Below, piece after piece: positions 35,520 through 44,679 of a DNA stretch of 64,000 nt. Origin of the DNA: Sva-07 sp963698435 (GTDB lineage Bacteria > Actinomycetota > Acidimicrobiia > Acidimicrobiales > Ilumatobacteraceae); contig CAVOQV010000018.1 of NCBI GenBank assembly GCA_963698435.1, forward strand, positions 496,001-560,000, read 5' to 3'. The notes beneath the pieces were generated by a model. It was given only the letters and a program-made list of their open reading frames with translations, made no database searches and had not been told where the DNA came from. Each line of letters starts with the position of its first letter. Position 1 is the stretch's first letter. A program made the translations under genes and the position numbers.

Positions 35520-36887
35520 GTGCCCGAGTTCGGTTCCTTTCTCCTGATCGGAGCCGTCGCGGCACTCGTCACGTTCGTCACGACGCCGCTCGTCGGCGCG
35601 CTTGCTCGGCGTCGGGGTTGGGTGTACCTGCCCAACGACCGGACCGTGCACCAGAGTCCGCTGCCCGACGTCGGAGGGATGGCGATGTACGCCGGTCTTC
35701 TCGCGGCGATGACCACCGCATGGTTCCTCGGCGCGTTCGATCAGCTGTTCTCCAGCAACTCGGAGCCCGTTGGTGTGCTCGTGGCCGCGACGATCATCTA
35801 CCTCGTCGGCTTCGTCGACGATGTGCGCGGCCTGTCGCCGCCGGCGAAGGTCGCCGGCACCGTGTTCGCCGGGCTTGCCCTCGTCCAGTTCGGCGTGGTG
35901 ATGTACGCGTTCCGGTTGCCGTTCTTCGACGGGCCGATCCTCCTCGCGCAGGAGTGGCGTCCTCTCGTGACCGTGCTGTGGCTGCTCGGGATGACCCAGG
36001 CGATCAACCTCATCGACGGCCTCGACGGGTTGGCAGCCGGCATCGTGGCGATCGGCGCCGGTGCCTTCTTCCTCTACAGCCAGAAGCTGATCGACAGCGA
36101 CGTGCTCGACGTCAGGAACATCGGACCCTTGGTGGCGATCATCGCCGTCGGCGTGTGCGTCGGATTCCTTCCGCACAACTTCAACCCGGCGCGCATCATG
36201 ATGGGCGACGGCGGAGCGCTGCTGCTCGGGTTGTTGCTCGCCGTTGCGACGAGCGTCGTCGGCGGTCGTGCCGACTCGTTCAACCAGGAGTTCATCGGTC
36301 AGACGTACTTCTTCCTCGCGCCGCTGGCGATCCCGCTGCTGATCCTCGGCGTCCCGATCTTCGATCTCGCATTCGCGATCTTCCGACGCGCCACCAGCCG
36401 TCGATCGCTGTCGACGGCCGACAAGGGTCACCTCCATCACCGGCTGATGGACCTCGGTCACGGACACCGACGCAGTGTCGTGATCCTGTGGACCTGGACC
36501 CTGCTGCTGTCGGCTTTCGTCCTGTATCCCACCTTGAGCGGGCGTAACCCGGCCTACCTTCCGTTCGGCATCATTGCGCTGGCCATCGTGCTGTTCACCG
36601 TGCTGCATCCGAGCGTCCGGGCGCGCCGGCGTCAGACCGCCGAACCCGCGGTCGACGCACACGGCGGGGCGGTGTCGTCGACTGCAACCGATGACCTCGC
36701 CGACGTCGCATCGGATGACCTCGCCGACGTCGCATCGGATGACCTCGCCGACGTCGCATCGGATGACCTCGCCGACGTCGCCCCCGAGGCCGTCGACGTC
36801 GCCCCCGAGGCCCTCGATGTCGCTCCCGGCGCGGTGGACGAGGAGACTTTGGCGGAAGGGTTGCCGCCGACAGGATCAGCCCACTAG
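35520..36887 (+). CDS. undecaprenyl-phosphate N-acetylglucosaminyl-1-phosphate transferase (WecA/TagO/MraY family)
   Basis: 455-aa polytopic membrane enzyme with about eleven hydrophobic helices. The PNPT active-site aspartates appear in GFVDDVRG, NLIDGLDGLAA and RIMMGDGG; the WecA/TagO-type HIHH signature is KGHLHHRL. It likely starts a wall or envelope polysaccharide lipid-linked chain. After the last helix (near residue 368) comes a roughly 85-residue acidic tail with four DDLADVAS repeats, then AVDVAPE/ALDVAPG repeats. GTG start at 35520. Placed before the ATP synthase operon, as in other actinobacteria. Confidence 0.88.
   Translation: MPEFGSFLLIGAVAALVTFVTTPLVGALARRRGWVYLPNDRTVHQSPLPDVGGMAMYAGLLAAMTTAWFLGAFDQLFSSNSEPVGVLVAATIIYLVGFVDDVRGLSPPAKVAGTVFAGLALVQFGVVMYAFRLPFFDGPILLAQEWRPLVTVLWLLGMTQAINLIDGLDGLAAGIVAIGAGAFFLYSQKLIDSDVLDVRNIGPLVAIIAVGVCVGFLPHNFNPARIMMGDGGALLLGLLLAVATSVVGGRADSFNQEFIGQTYFFLAPLAIPLLILGVPIFDLAFAIFRRATSRRSLSTADKGHLHHRLMDLGHGHRRSVVILWTWTLLLSAFVLYPTLSGRNPAYLPFGIIALAIVLFTVLHPSVRARRRQTAEPAVDAHGGAVSSTATDDLADVASDDLADVASDDLADVASDDLADVAPEAVDVAPEALDVAPGAVDEETLAEGLPPTGSAH
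36690..36785 (+). repeat. 24-bp in-frame tandem repeats in the wecA-like gene
   Basis: Four near-identical 24-bp units beginning GATGACCTCGCCGACGTCGC encode Asp-Asp-Leu-Ala-Asp-Val-Ala-Ser. They are followed by two 21-bp degenerate units. Exact nucleotide repetition suggests recent slippage or expansion rather than old protein repeats. Confidence 0.9.
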
Positions 36888-36952
36888 GTTGTGCATGCGT
36901 TCACAAGCGCCGCTGCCCGACCGCAGCGTCCGCCCTGGCGCACCTTGGATCA

Positions 36953-37219
36953 ATGAAGCTCCTCTCTCCGCAGACTCGCGTCGACACGCAGGATTCGCTC
37001 GGCCTCGGCATCGAGGCGGCGGTCATCATGGCGTTGTTCTTCGGTGTGGGCTACGGCCTCGACTGGCTCTTCGGCACGACGCCGTTGTTCATGATCGCGC
37101 TCACCGTGCTCGGCGCCGTCGGACTGTTCGCGAAGTGGAAGTACCGCTACGACGACCGGATGAACGAACTCGAAGCCGAGCGCGCTGCGAAGACCGCCGA
37201 CAGGAGCCGTGCTGCATGA
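36953..37219 (+). CDS. AtpZ/AtpI-family small membrane protein
   Basis: 88 aa with two hydrophobic helices, GLGIEAAVIMALFFGVGYGLD and PLFMIALTVLGAVGLFA, and a basic/acidic tail WKYRYDDRMNELEAERAA. This is the AtpZ-type partner found at the head of ATP synthase operons, proposed to aid assembly or Mg2+/Ca2+ transport. Start ATG at 36953; its stop overlaps the start of the next gene (ATGA). Confidence 0.75.
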   Translation: MKLLSPQTRVDTQDSLGLGIEAAVIMALFFGVGYGLDWLFGTTPLFMIALTVLGAVGLFAKWKYRYDDRMNELEAERAAKTADRSRAA

Positions 37220-37680
37220 GCGACCGCAGCGCCTCACCGGAGTTGATCACCACCCGCTTCGAGGGCCCCGCACCCGAAGTCGCGGTCTCGACCGACATGA
37301 TCAAGCGCGGACTGGTCGCGGCACCCGTGCTCGTCGCCGTCTGCGGTGTGATCTGGGGCATGGACGGCGTGTGGTCCAGCGCCTACGGGATCGCCATCGT
37401 CCTCACCAACTTCGCGCTGGCCGCGGCGTTCATCGCCGGCGCCGCTCGGATCTCGCTCGGACTGATGATGGCGGCGACCCTCTTCGGCTACCTGATCCGC
37501 CTCGCACTCATCTTCCTGGCCGTCTGGTTGGTCAAGGACACCGCTTGGATTTCGCTTCCGGCCCTCGGATCGACCATCATCGTCACGCACCTCGGTCTGC
37601 TGTTCTGGGAGATGAAGTACGTGGCGTTGTCGCTGGCGCATCCCGGACTCAAACCAACCAAGACGCAATCTGCCGCCTGA
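37216..37680 (+). CDS. atpI: ATP synthase subunit I-like protein
   Basis: 154 aa with four hydrophobic stretches (GLVAAPVLVAVCGVIWGM, GIAIVLTNFALAAAFIAGAA, LMMAATLFGYLIRLALIFLAV and LGSTIIVTHLGLLFWEM), matching the AtpI/UncI group that helps insert the c-ring. Not part of the mature enzyme in other species. Start ATG overlaps the upstream stop; 55 bp precedes atpB. Confidence 0.78.
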   Translation: MSDRSASPELITTRFEGPAPEVAVSTDMIKRGLVAAPVLVAVCGVIWGMDGVWSSAYGIAIVLTNFALAAAFIAGAARISLGLMMAATLFGYLIRLALIFLAVWLVKDTAWISLPALGSTIIVTHLGLLFWEMKYVALSLAHPGLKPTKTQSAA

Positions 37681-37735
37681 CCAGACCCGCAGCACCATTC
37701 GCCCCACCCACACTCACGACTGAAACGGAAACCAC

Positions 37736-38506
37736 GTGTTCGGACTCGAGTTCCCGCCGATCAATGAGATCCTGCGCTGGCAGGACATCTTCCCCACGTT
37801 CAACAAGATCGCCCTGATCGCCGTTGCCGCGGCGCTGATCGGCATCACGTTGTTCCTGATCGCGTCGCGTCGCGATCCGATGGTTGCGCCGACGGGTGTG
37901 CGCAACCTCGTCGAAGTCACCATCGAATTCATCGAGGAGAGCGTCGTGATGCAGACGCTCGGCAAGTCGGGCCTCAAGTGGACCCCGTTCCTGCTGAGCC
38001 TGTTCATCTTCATCTTCCTGTGCAACATCCCCGGTGTGATCCCGATCATCCAGATGCCGGCGACGGCTCGCATCGCCATCCCACTGTCGTTGGCGCTGCT
38101 CGTCTGGGTGATCTACATCGGGACCGGCATCAAGCACCAGGGGCTCGGATACTTCGGACACCTGCTGTGGCCTCCCGGGGTGCCGACGGCGCTGAAGCCG
38201 CTCGTGGGCCTCATCGAGTTCATCTCGACCATCCTCGTGACGCCGTTCTCGCTCACCGTGCGTCTCATGGCCAACATGCTCGCCGGCCACATCCTGCTCG
38301 TGACGTTCAGCTTGCTGACCACGGCGCTGTTCCGGGCCGAGACGAACCAGCTCTTCCTCGTGCCCATGAGCATCCTGCCGTTCGGCATGCTGATCTTCCT
38401 GACGGCGTTCGAGATCCTCGTCGCCTTCTTGCAGGCCTACATCTTCGCGATTCTTGCCGCCGTGTACATCAACAACTCGACGGTCGGACACGCCGAAGAG
38501 CACTGA
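37736..38506 (+). CDS. atpB: F0F1 ATP synthase subunit a
   Basis: 256-aa membrane subunit forming the proton half-channels next to the c-ring. The essential Arg is Arg176 in SLTVRLMANMLAGH; the helix that follows (EILVAFLQAYIFAILAAVYI) has the conserved Gln. Start GTG at 37736. Extended N-terminus EFPPINEILRWQD lacks a signal, typical for actinobacteria. Confidence 0.96.
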   Translation: MFGLEFPPINEILRWQDIFPTFNKIALIAVAAALIGITLFLIASRRDPMVAPTGVRNLVEVTIEFIEESVVMQTLGKSGLKWTPFLLSLFIFIFLCNIPGVIPIIQMPATARIAIPLSLALLVWVIYIGTGIKHQGLGYFGHLLWPPGVPTALKPLVGLIEFISTILVTPFSLTVRLMANMLAGHILLVTFSLLTTALFRAETNQLFLVPMSILPFGMLIFLTAFEILVAFLQAYIFAILAAVYINNSTVGHAEEH

Positions 38507-38572
38507 GCAACCCGCTCGCCCACAGTCACAACGATCTCCCATCTACCGAAAGCACAACAGGAGAAGTACCCC

Positions 38573-38845
38573 ATGGAAGCATTCAGCGCTCTGGTTGCCC
38601 AGGTCGAAGACCCGGCCGACCTGAAGAACATCAGTGCCGCGGCCGGCGCCGGTTACGCGTACGGCCTCGCTGCGATCGGACCCGGCATCGGCATCGGCTA
38701 CCTCGTCGGCAAGTCCGTCGAGGCGATGGCCCGCCAGCCCGAGGCTGCCGGCATGGTGCGTACCACCATGTTCCTCGGCATCGCCTTCACCGAAGCCCTG
38801 GCCCTCATCGGCTTCGTGGTCTTCATCCTGCTCAAGTTCGCCTGA
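38573..38845 (+). CDS. atpE: F0F1 ATP synthase subunit c
   Basis: 90 aa, two-helix hairpin of the rotor ring. The ion-carrying carboxylate is Glu74 in FTEALALIGFVVFILL; the usual Na+-site residues are not all present, so protons are the likely coupling ion. GAGYAYGLAAIGPGIGIGYL is the N-terminal glycine-rich helix. Expected first residues MEAFSALVAQVEDPAD form a short non-membrane lead. Confidence 0.96.
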   Translation: MEAFSALVAQVEDPADLKNISAAAGAGYAYGLAAIGPGIGIGYLVGKSVEAMARQPEAAGMVRTTMFLGIAFTEALALIGFVVFILLKFA

Positions 38846-38887
38846 TCGCGAGCGTCCCGTCCACGGTCAAGAAGCGAAGGAGATGAC

Positions 38888-39493
38888 GTGCTGACAGCCG
38901 TCGTGACCTTCTCCGGCCCGACGACGTTCGAGGTGACCCTTCAGGGTGCCACGTTCGTCACCGCCGAAGAAGGAGAGGAAGCAGAGGGTCCCGAGAGTGA
39001 TCTCAACCCGATCGCGCCCGAACTGAAAGAAGTCGTCTGGGGTTTCGGTGCCTTCGTGGTGCTGGCGCTCGCCTTGCGTCTGTTCCTGTTCCGCAAGGTG
39101 CGCGATGGCATGACGTCGCGCTACGGCCAGGTCGAAGGCGACTTGGAGACGGCGCAGGAGTCGATGGCGTCGGCTCGTTCGGACGTCGCCGACTACGAGA
39201 CGCAACTCGCCGCGGTCCGCGCCGACGCGCAGACCCGGGTGGAAGCCGCCCGCGCCACGCTCGAAGCCGAGCGCGCTGAGCAGATCGCGGCGGTCAACGC
39301 CCGGATCGCTGACAAGCGAGGTGCCGCTGCCGCCGAGGTCGATGCCGCCAAGCAGGCAGCTCGTGGCCAGGTCGAGACGGCGGTGGTCGCTGTGTCGTCC
39401 CGGCTGGGTGAGCTCGCCACCGGGCGCCAGCCGAGTGACGACGCTGTTCGTCGCGCCGTCGGTGACGCAATGGGCCAGGGGGTATCGGCATGA
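38888..39493 (+). CDS. atpF: F0F1 ATP synthase b-type subunit, first copy
   Basis: 201 aa, one membrane helix (VVWGFGAFVVLALALRLFLF) after an acidic lead of about 55 residues (EEGEEAEGPESD), then a long Ala/Glu/Arg-rich helix for the peripheral stalk. It differs strongly from the b-type gene that follows, so the stalk is probably a heterodimer, as in organisms with b and b-prime. Start GTG at 38888; stop overlaps the next start. Confidence 0.8.
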   Translation: MLTAVVTFSGPTTFEVTLQGATFVTAEEGEEAEGPESDLNPIAPELKEVVWGFGAFVVLALALRLFLFRKVRDGMTSRYGQVEGDLETAQESMASARSDVADYETQLAAVRADAQTRVEAARATLEAERAEQIAAVNARIADKRGAAAAEVDAAKQAARGQVETAVVAVSSRLGELATGRQPSDDAVRRAVGDAMGQGVSA

Positions 39494-40086
39494 ATCTGTT
39501 CGCCACCGCCACACTCGCCGCCGGACGGCTGTTCCCGAGCGCCGAGGAGATCCCCTTCGACGACAAGGGCTACACCACCATCGACCCGATCGTGCCGCCG
39601 TGGAAGGAACTCATTCCGGGTTCGCTGGCGTCGATCATCGTGTTCAGCCTTCTGTACTGGAAGGCCGGCCCGATCATCAAGAAGAGCTTCGCCGACCGTA
39701 CGGCGGGCATCCAGAAGGAGCTCGACGACGCCGCCGCCGCCAAAGCGGCCGCCGACACCGAAGCAACCCGGATCCGTCAGGCGCAGGGTGACATCGATGC
39801 CGAGCGTGCTCGTCTCTATGCCGAGGCCGACGCCCAGGCCGAGGCCCTGCTCGCCGACGGGCGTGCTCGTCTCGCCGCGGAGATCGCTGAGCTCGAGGCT
39901 CGCGCCGAAGCCGACATCGCGTCGGCTGCCGGACGCAGCAGCGACGAACTGCGCATCGAGATCGCACGACACGCCGGCGTTGCCGTCGATGCGATCGTGC
40001 GCGACACCCTCGACGACTCGGCGCAGCAGGAACTGATCGAGAACTTCATCGCACGCGTTGGTGCGAGCCAGGGGGTCACATCATGA
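39490..40086 (+). CDS. atpF: F0F1 ATP synthase b-type subunit, second copy
   Basis: 198 aa; hydrophobic helix (LIPGSLASIIVFSLLYWKAG) after a short lead, then a heptad-like Ala/Glu/Arg helix to the C-terminus. Closer to canonical AtpF than the first copy. ATG at 39490 overlaps the previous stop and its own stop overlaps the delta start, so b, b' and delta are translated as a coupled set. Confidence 0.9.
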   Translation: MNLFATATLAAGRLFPSAEEIPFDDKGYTTIDPIVPPWKELIPGSLASIIVFSLLYWKAGPIIKKSFADRTAGIQKELDDAAAAKAAADTEATRIRQAQGDIDAERARLYAEADAQAEALLADGRARLAAEIAELEARAEADIASAAGRSSDELRIEIARHAGVAVDAIVRDTLDDSAQQELIENFIARVGASQGVTS

Positions 40087-40613
40087 GTGGCGACGCAATG
40101 ATCGAGGGCTACGCCCGGGCGCTGTTCGAAGTCGCCCGCGCAGAGGGCACGCTCGACGAGGTCGAAGACGAGTTGTTCCGATTCGCTCGCTCGTACGAAT
40201 CGAGCGATGCGCTGCGCGACGCCCTGACCGACGAGCACATCCCCGCCGAGAAGCGCCAGGCGATCGTCGAGGACCTGCTCGGCGGCCGGACCACGACGAC
40301 GACGATCCAACTCGTGTCGATGGTGGTCGGTTCCGGCCGCAGTCGCGACATCCCCGCCATCGTCGACAGCCTCGTTCAGCGTGCATCGAGCGCCAAGCAG
40401 CTCGACCTCGCCGAGGTCCGCACCGCGGTCGCCCTGACCGACGACCAGCAGGCACGGCTCAAGGCGGCGTTGGAGAACGCCACCGGCAAGAGCGTCAACC
40501 TGAAGACCATCGTCGACCCGTCGGTGGTCGGTGGCGTCGTTGCCACGATCGGTGACATCGTCATCGACGACACCGTCCGCACCCGTATCGAACAGCTGAA
40601 GAGCCGGCTCTGA
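40083..40613 (+). CDS. atpH: F0F1 ATP synthase subunit delta
   Basis: 176 aa linking F1 to the stator. N-terminal helical domain (YARALFEVARAEGTL) and C-terminal domain with GGVVATIGDIVIDDTVRTRIEQLK, the family signature. A separate delta gene is present here; the b-delta fusion typical of mycobacteria is absent. ATG at 40083 overlaps the previous stop. Confidence 0.95.
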   Translation: MSGDAMIEGYARALFEVARAEGTLDEVEDELFRFARSYESSDALRDALTDEHIPAEKRQAIVEDLLGGRTTTTTIQLVSMVVGSGRSRDIPAIVDSLVQRASSAKQLDLAEVRTAVALTDDQQARLKAALENATGKSVNLKTIVDPSVVGGVVATIGDIVIDDTVRTRIEQLKSRL

Positions 40614-40634
40614 GCCGAGCAAAGGACAACCATC

Positions 40635-42224
40635 ATGGCTGAGCTGACCATTTCTGCCGCCGACATCGCATCGGCGCTCAAGTCCAACCTCGAGGGTTTC
40701 GAGCCCTCGGTCGAGGCCCGTACCGTCGGTCGCGTCGCGTCCGTGGGCGACGGCATCGCCCGCGTGAGCGGCCTGCCCGACGCCGCCGTGAACGAACTCC
40801 TCGAGTTCGAAGACGGCTCCGTCGGCCTCGCACTCAACCTCGACGAGTTCTCGATCGGCGCCGTCGTGCTCGGCGACGTCGACAAGATCGAGGAAGGCCA
40901 GACCGTGCGGTCGACGGGCAGCATCTTGTCGATGCCCGTCGGCGACGGCATGCTCGGCCGCGTCGTCAATGCTCTCGGTCACCCGATCGACGGCGCCGGC
41001 GACCTCGTGGGCGTCGAACAACGACGCATGGAGATCCAGGCACCGGGCATCATGGGACGCAAGCCCGTGCACGAACCCCTCCAGACCGGCATCAAGGCCA
41101 TCGATGCGATGACGCCGATCGGCCGGGGACAGCGCGAGCTGATCATCGGCGACCGCAAGACCGGCAAGACGGCGATCGCCATCGACACGATCCTGAATCA
41201 GCGCGGGCTCGGCGTGAAGTGCATCTACGTCGCGGTCGGCCAGAAGAGCTCGACGGTGTCGCAGACCGTCGACACCCTGCGCCAGGCCGGTGCGCTGGAG
41301 TACACCGTCGTCGTGGTCGCCTCGGCATCGGATCCGGCCCCGTTCAAGTACCTCGCCCCCTACGCCGGCTGCGCCATCGGGCAGCACTGGATGGACAGCG
41401 GCGAGCACGCCCTCGTGGTGTACGACGACCTCTCCAAGCAGGCCGAGGCCTACCGTCAGTTGTCGCTGCTCCTTCGCCGCCCGCCGGGCCGCGAGGCCTA
41501 TCCCGGCGACGTCTTCTACCTGCACAGCCGTCTGCTCGAACGCGCCGCCAAGCTGTCCGACGGTCTCGGTGCCGGTTCGCTCACCGCGTTGCCGATCATC
41601 GAGACCAAAGCCGGCGACGTCGCCGCCTTCATTCCGACCAACGTGATCTCGATCACCGACGGCCAGGTCTACCTGCAGGACAACCTCTTCAAGTCGGGTA
41701 TCCGCCCCGCCGTCGACGTGGGCATTTCGGTGTCACGAGTCGGCAGCGCTGCGCAGATCAAGTCGATGAAGGCCGTGGCCGGCACACTGAAGGGCGACCT
41801 CGCCCAGTTCCGTGAGCTCGAGGCGTTCGCGACCTTCGGCTCGGAGCTCGACGCCGTGTCTGCAGCTCAGCTCGAGCGTGGCTATCGCCTCGTCGAGTTG
41901 CTCAAGCAGCCGCTCAACAGCCCGATGCCGGTCGAGGAGCAGGTCGTGTCGATCTTCGCCGGCACGAAGGGGTACCTCGACGACATCCCCGTGGCCGACG
42001 TCGTGCGGTTCGAGAGGGAACTGCTCGAGTACGTGCGCACGACCCACGGTGGTCTGCTCGCCGAGATCAAGACCTCGGGGGTGCCCGACGGCCTCGCCGG
42101 CGCGATCGAGACGTTCAAGGCGTCGTTCACGCCGTCGACGAACGAATACGCCGTCGACCCGACCGACCTCGACGTCGACGAAGTCGGCGACGCCAAGTCC
42201 AACAAGACCCTCGCCACGGAGTGA
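40635..42224 (+). CDS. atpA: F0F1 ATP synthase subunit alpha
   Basis: 529-aa non-catalytic nucleotide-binding F1 subunit. Walker A GDRKTGKTAIA has Lys178; RAFA-type beta-barrel start (VEARTVGRVASVGDGIARVSG) and the DISVSR-like VGISVSRVGS block are present. 21 bp after atpH. 5 bp before atpG. Confidence 0.98.
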   Translation: MAELTISAADIASALKSNLEGFEPSVEARTVGRVASVGDGIARVSGLPDAAVNELLEFEDGSVGLALNLDEFSIGAVVLGDVDKIEEGQTVRSTGSILSMPVGDGMLGRVVNALGHPIDGAGDLVGVEQRRMEIQAPGIMGRKPVHEPLQTGIKAIDAMTPIGRGQRELIIGDRKTGKTAIAIDTILNQRGLGVKCIYVAVGQKSSTVSQTVDTLRQAGALEYTVVVVASASDPAPFKYLAPYAGCAIGQHWMDSGEHALVVYDDLSKQAEAYRQLSLLLRRPPGREAYPGDVFYLHSRLLERAAKLSDGLGAGSLTALPIIETKAGDVAAFIPTNVISITDGQVYLQDNLFKSGIRPAVDVGISVSRVGSAAQIKSMKAVAGTLKGDLAQFRELEAFATFGSELDAVSAAQLERGYRLVELLKQPLNSPMPVEEQVVSIFAGTKGYLDDIPVADVVRFERELLEYVRTTHGGLLAEIKTSGVPDGLAGAIETFKASFTPSTNEYAVDPTDLDVDEVGDAKSNKTLATE

Positions 42225-42229
42225 TCTAG

Positions 42230-43210
42230 ATGGCTGGCGGTCAGGAGCGAATCCTCAAGGAACGCATTCGCAGCGTTCGGGCGACGAAGAAGATCACGCG
42301 CGCCATGGAGCTCATCGCAGCGTCGCGCATCGTCAAGGCCCAGGCCCGTGTCGCCGCGGCGGTGCCCTACTCCGATCAGATCACCGAGGTGGTCAAGGAT
42401 CTCGCTGCTGGCGGCGCGTCGTCCGATTCGCCACTGCTCGCCGGGCGCGACAGCGTCCAGCACACGTGCTACGTGGTGATCACCGCGGACCGTGGGCTGT
42501 GCGGCGGCTACAACTCCGGCGTCCAGCGTGCCGCCGAGGGTGAGGTCAAAGCCGACATCTTGCGCGGTGAGGACTACACGATCATCCCCGTCGGGAAGAA
42601 GGCCGAGGGCTACTTCCGCTTCCGTGGTTACACCCTCGGGAAGGCCTTCAGCGGGTTCTCGGCTCAGCCGAGCTACGAGGATGCCCGCCAGATCGGCGAG
42701 CACGTCATCGACCTCTTCGTGTCGGGCCAGGTCGACCGCGTCGAGCTCGTGTACACGCGCTTCATCTCGGCCGGCAGCCAAGAAGTGGTGCTGCGTCCTC
42801 TCGTGCCGCTCTCGGCGGAAACGGTTGCGGGCGGCGATGGCAAGGCGGGCAGTACCGATGGCTCGGGTGGCGACTACGAGTTCGAACCCGATCCGGCGAC
42901 GATCCTCGACACGCTCCTGCCGCGCTACGTCGAGGCCCGCGTCTATGCCGCGCTCCTCAACGCAGCGGCATCCGAACACGCCTACCGCCAGCGGGCGATG
43001 AAGTCCGCCACCGACAACGCCGACGAGCTGATCAAGTCGCTCAGTCGCATCATGAACCGCGCCCGCCAGGACTCGATCACCACCGAGATCATGGAGATCG
43101 TCGGTGGCGCCGAAGCTCTCGACTCCGGTGACGACGAGGCGCCGTATCTCGATCTCGGCGACGCGATCTACGAACAATTCCAACAGGCCGACTCCGGCGC
43201 CACCCGCTGA
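42230..43210 (+). CDS. atpG: F0F1 ATP synthase subunit gamma
   Basis: 326-aa rotary shaft. N-terminal coiled-coil helix (LKERIRSVRATKKITRAMELIAASRI) and C-terminal helix with RQRAMKSATDNADELIKSL; ITADRGLCGGYNS is the family signature in the middle. A loop near residues 203-225 (AGGDGKAGSTDGSGGDYEFE) is longer and more Gly/Asp-rich than in model bacteria and recalls the actinobacterial gamma insert. 5 bp after atpA. Confidence 0.97.
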   Translation: MAGGQERILKERIRSVRATKKITRAMELIAASRIVKAQARVAAAVPYSDQITEVVKDLAAGGASSDSPLLAGRDSVQHTCYVVITADRGLCGGYNSGVQRAAEGEVKADILRGEDYTIIPVGKKAEGYFRFRGYTLGKAFSGFSAQPSYEDARQIGEHVIDLFVSGQVDRVELVYTRFISAGSQEVVLRPLVPLSAETVAGGDGKAGSTDGSGGDYEFEPDPATILDTLLPRYVEARVYAALLNAAASEHAYRQRAMKSATDNADELIKSLSRIMNRARQDSITTEIMEIVGGAEALDSGDDEAPYLDLGDAIYEQFQQADSGATR

Positions 43211-43240
43211 GCGCACCGCACCCCAGGAGAAACAACAGTC

Positions 43241-44677
43241 ATGACCATGACCGAATCCACCACTGACCTGAAGGACGGCCGGATCGTCGGCATCGCCGGC
43301 CCCGTCGTCGACGTCGAGTTCCCTCGTGGCGCCCTGCCCGAGCTGAACTCGGCCGTCGAATTCGACATCACACTCGAGGGTGAAACCGTCCAGGTGCTCG
43401 CCGAAGTCGCCCAGCAGCTGGGAGACGGCCGCGTCCGCGCGGTCTGTCTGAAGCCCACCGACGGGCTCGTGCGTGGCTCCGCGGTCCGCAACCTCGGCCA
43501 CGGGATCACCGTGCCCGTCGGCGACAAGGTACTCGGCCACATCTGGAACGTCTGGGGTCAGCCGCTCGACGAGGCCCCCGAAGGCTTCGACGAGATGGAG
43601 CGGTGGGAAATCCACCGCGACGCCCCCGCCTTCGACGCGCTCGAGCCGTCGGCTCGCATGTTCGAGACGGGCATCAAGGTCATCGACCTCCTCACCCCGT
43701 ACGTCGCCGGTGGCAAGATCGGCCTCTTCGGCGGCGCCGGCGTCGGCAAGACCGTGCTGATCACCGAGATGATCAACCGTGTGGCATCGCAGCACGGTGG
43801 TGTGTCGGTGTTCGCCGGCGTCGGCGAACGGACCCGTGAGGGCACCGACCTCCGTCTCGAGATGATGGAGTCGGGCGTGTTCGAGAAGGCAGCTCTGGTG
43901 TTCGGCCAGATGGACGAGCCGCCTGGCGTGCGCTTGCGCGTTGCCCTGTCGGCACTGACGATGGCCGAGTACTTCCGCGACGTCCAGAACCAGGACGTGC
44001 TGCTCTTCATCGACAACATCTTCCGCTTCGTGCAAGCGGGCTCCGAGGTGTCGACCCTGCTCGGCCGCATGCCCGCCGCGGTGGGCTACCAGCCCACCCT
44101 CGCCGACGAGATGGGCCAGCTCCAGGAGCGCATCACCTCCACCCGCGGCCGCTCGATCACCTCGCTGCAGGCCGTGTACGTGCCCGCCGACGACTACACC
44201 GACCCAGCCCCGTTCACCACCTTCACGCACCTCGATGCCACCACCGAGCTGTCCCGCCAGGTCGCCGCCCTCGGCATCTACCCGGCGGTGGACCCGCTCG
44301 CTTCGACCTCGACGATCCTGTCGCCCGAAGTCGTCGGTGACCATCACTATGCGATCGCTCGGCGTGTGCAGGAGACGCTGCAGCGCTACAAGGAGTTGCA
44401 GGACATCATCGCCATCCTCGGCCTCGACGAGTTGTCCGAAGAGGACCGCCTCATCGTCAACCGGGCCCGCAAGGTCGAGCGCTTCCTGTCGCAGCCGTTC
44501 TACGTTGCCGAGGTGTTCACCGGCCTCACCGGCGAGTACGTGCCGGTGGCCGAGACGGTCGAGTCGTTCGAGGCCATCATCAATGGTGAACTCGACGAGG
44601 TACCCGAGCAGGCGTTCCTCAACGTCGGCGGCGTCGAGCAGGTCCTCGCAAAGGCCAAGAAGCTCCAGGAGTCCTGA
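43241..44677 (+). CDS. atpD: F0F1 ATP synthase subunit beta
   Basis: 478-aa catalytic F1 subunit. Walker A GGAGVGKTVL has Lys170; catalytic GERTREGTDL is followed by Walker B VLLFIDNIFRF, and the DELSEED motif appears as LDELSEEDR. 30 bp after atpG. Start ATG at 43241; a second ATG two codons later is possible. Confidence 0.98.
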   Translation: MTMTESTTDLKDGRIVGIAGPVVDVEFPRGALPELNSAVEFDITLEGETVQVLAEVAQQLGDGRVRAVCLKPTDGLVRGSAVRNLGHGITVPVGDKVLGHIWNVWGQPLDEAPEGFDEMERWEIHRDAPAFDALEPSARMFETGIKVIDLLTPYVAGGKIGLFGGAGVGKTVLITEMINRVASQHGGVSVFAGVGERTREGTDLRLEMMESGVFEKAALVFGQMDEPPGVRLRVALSALTMAEYFRDVQNQDVLLFIDNIFRFVQAGSEVSTLLGRMPAAVGYQPTLADEMGQLQERITSTRGRSITSLQAVYVPADDYTDPAPFTTFTHLDATTELSRQVAALGIYPAVDPLASTSTILSPEVVGDHHYAIARRVQETLQRYKELQDIIAILGLDELSEEDRLIVNRARKVERFLSQPFYVAEVFTGLTGEYVPVAETVESFEAIINGELDEVPEQAFLNVGGVEQVLAKAKKLQES

Positions 44678-44679
44678 TC

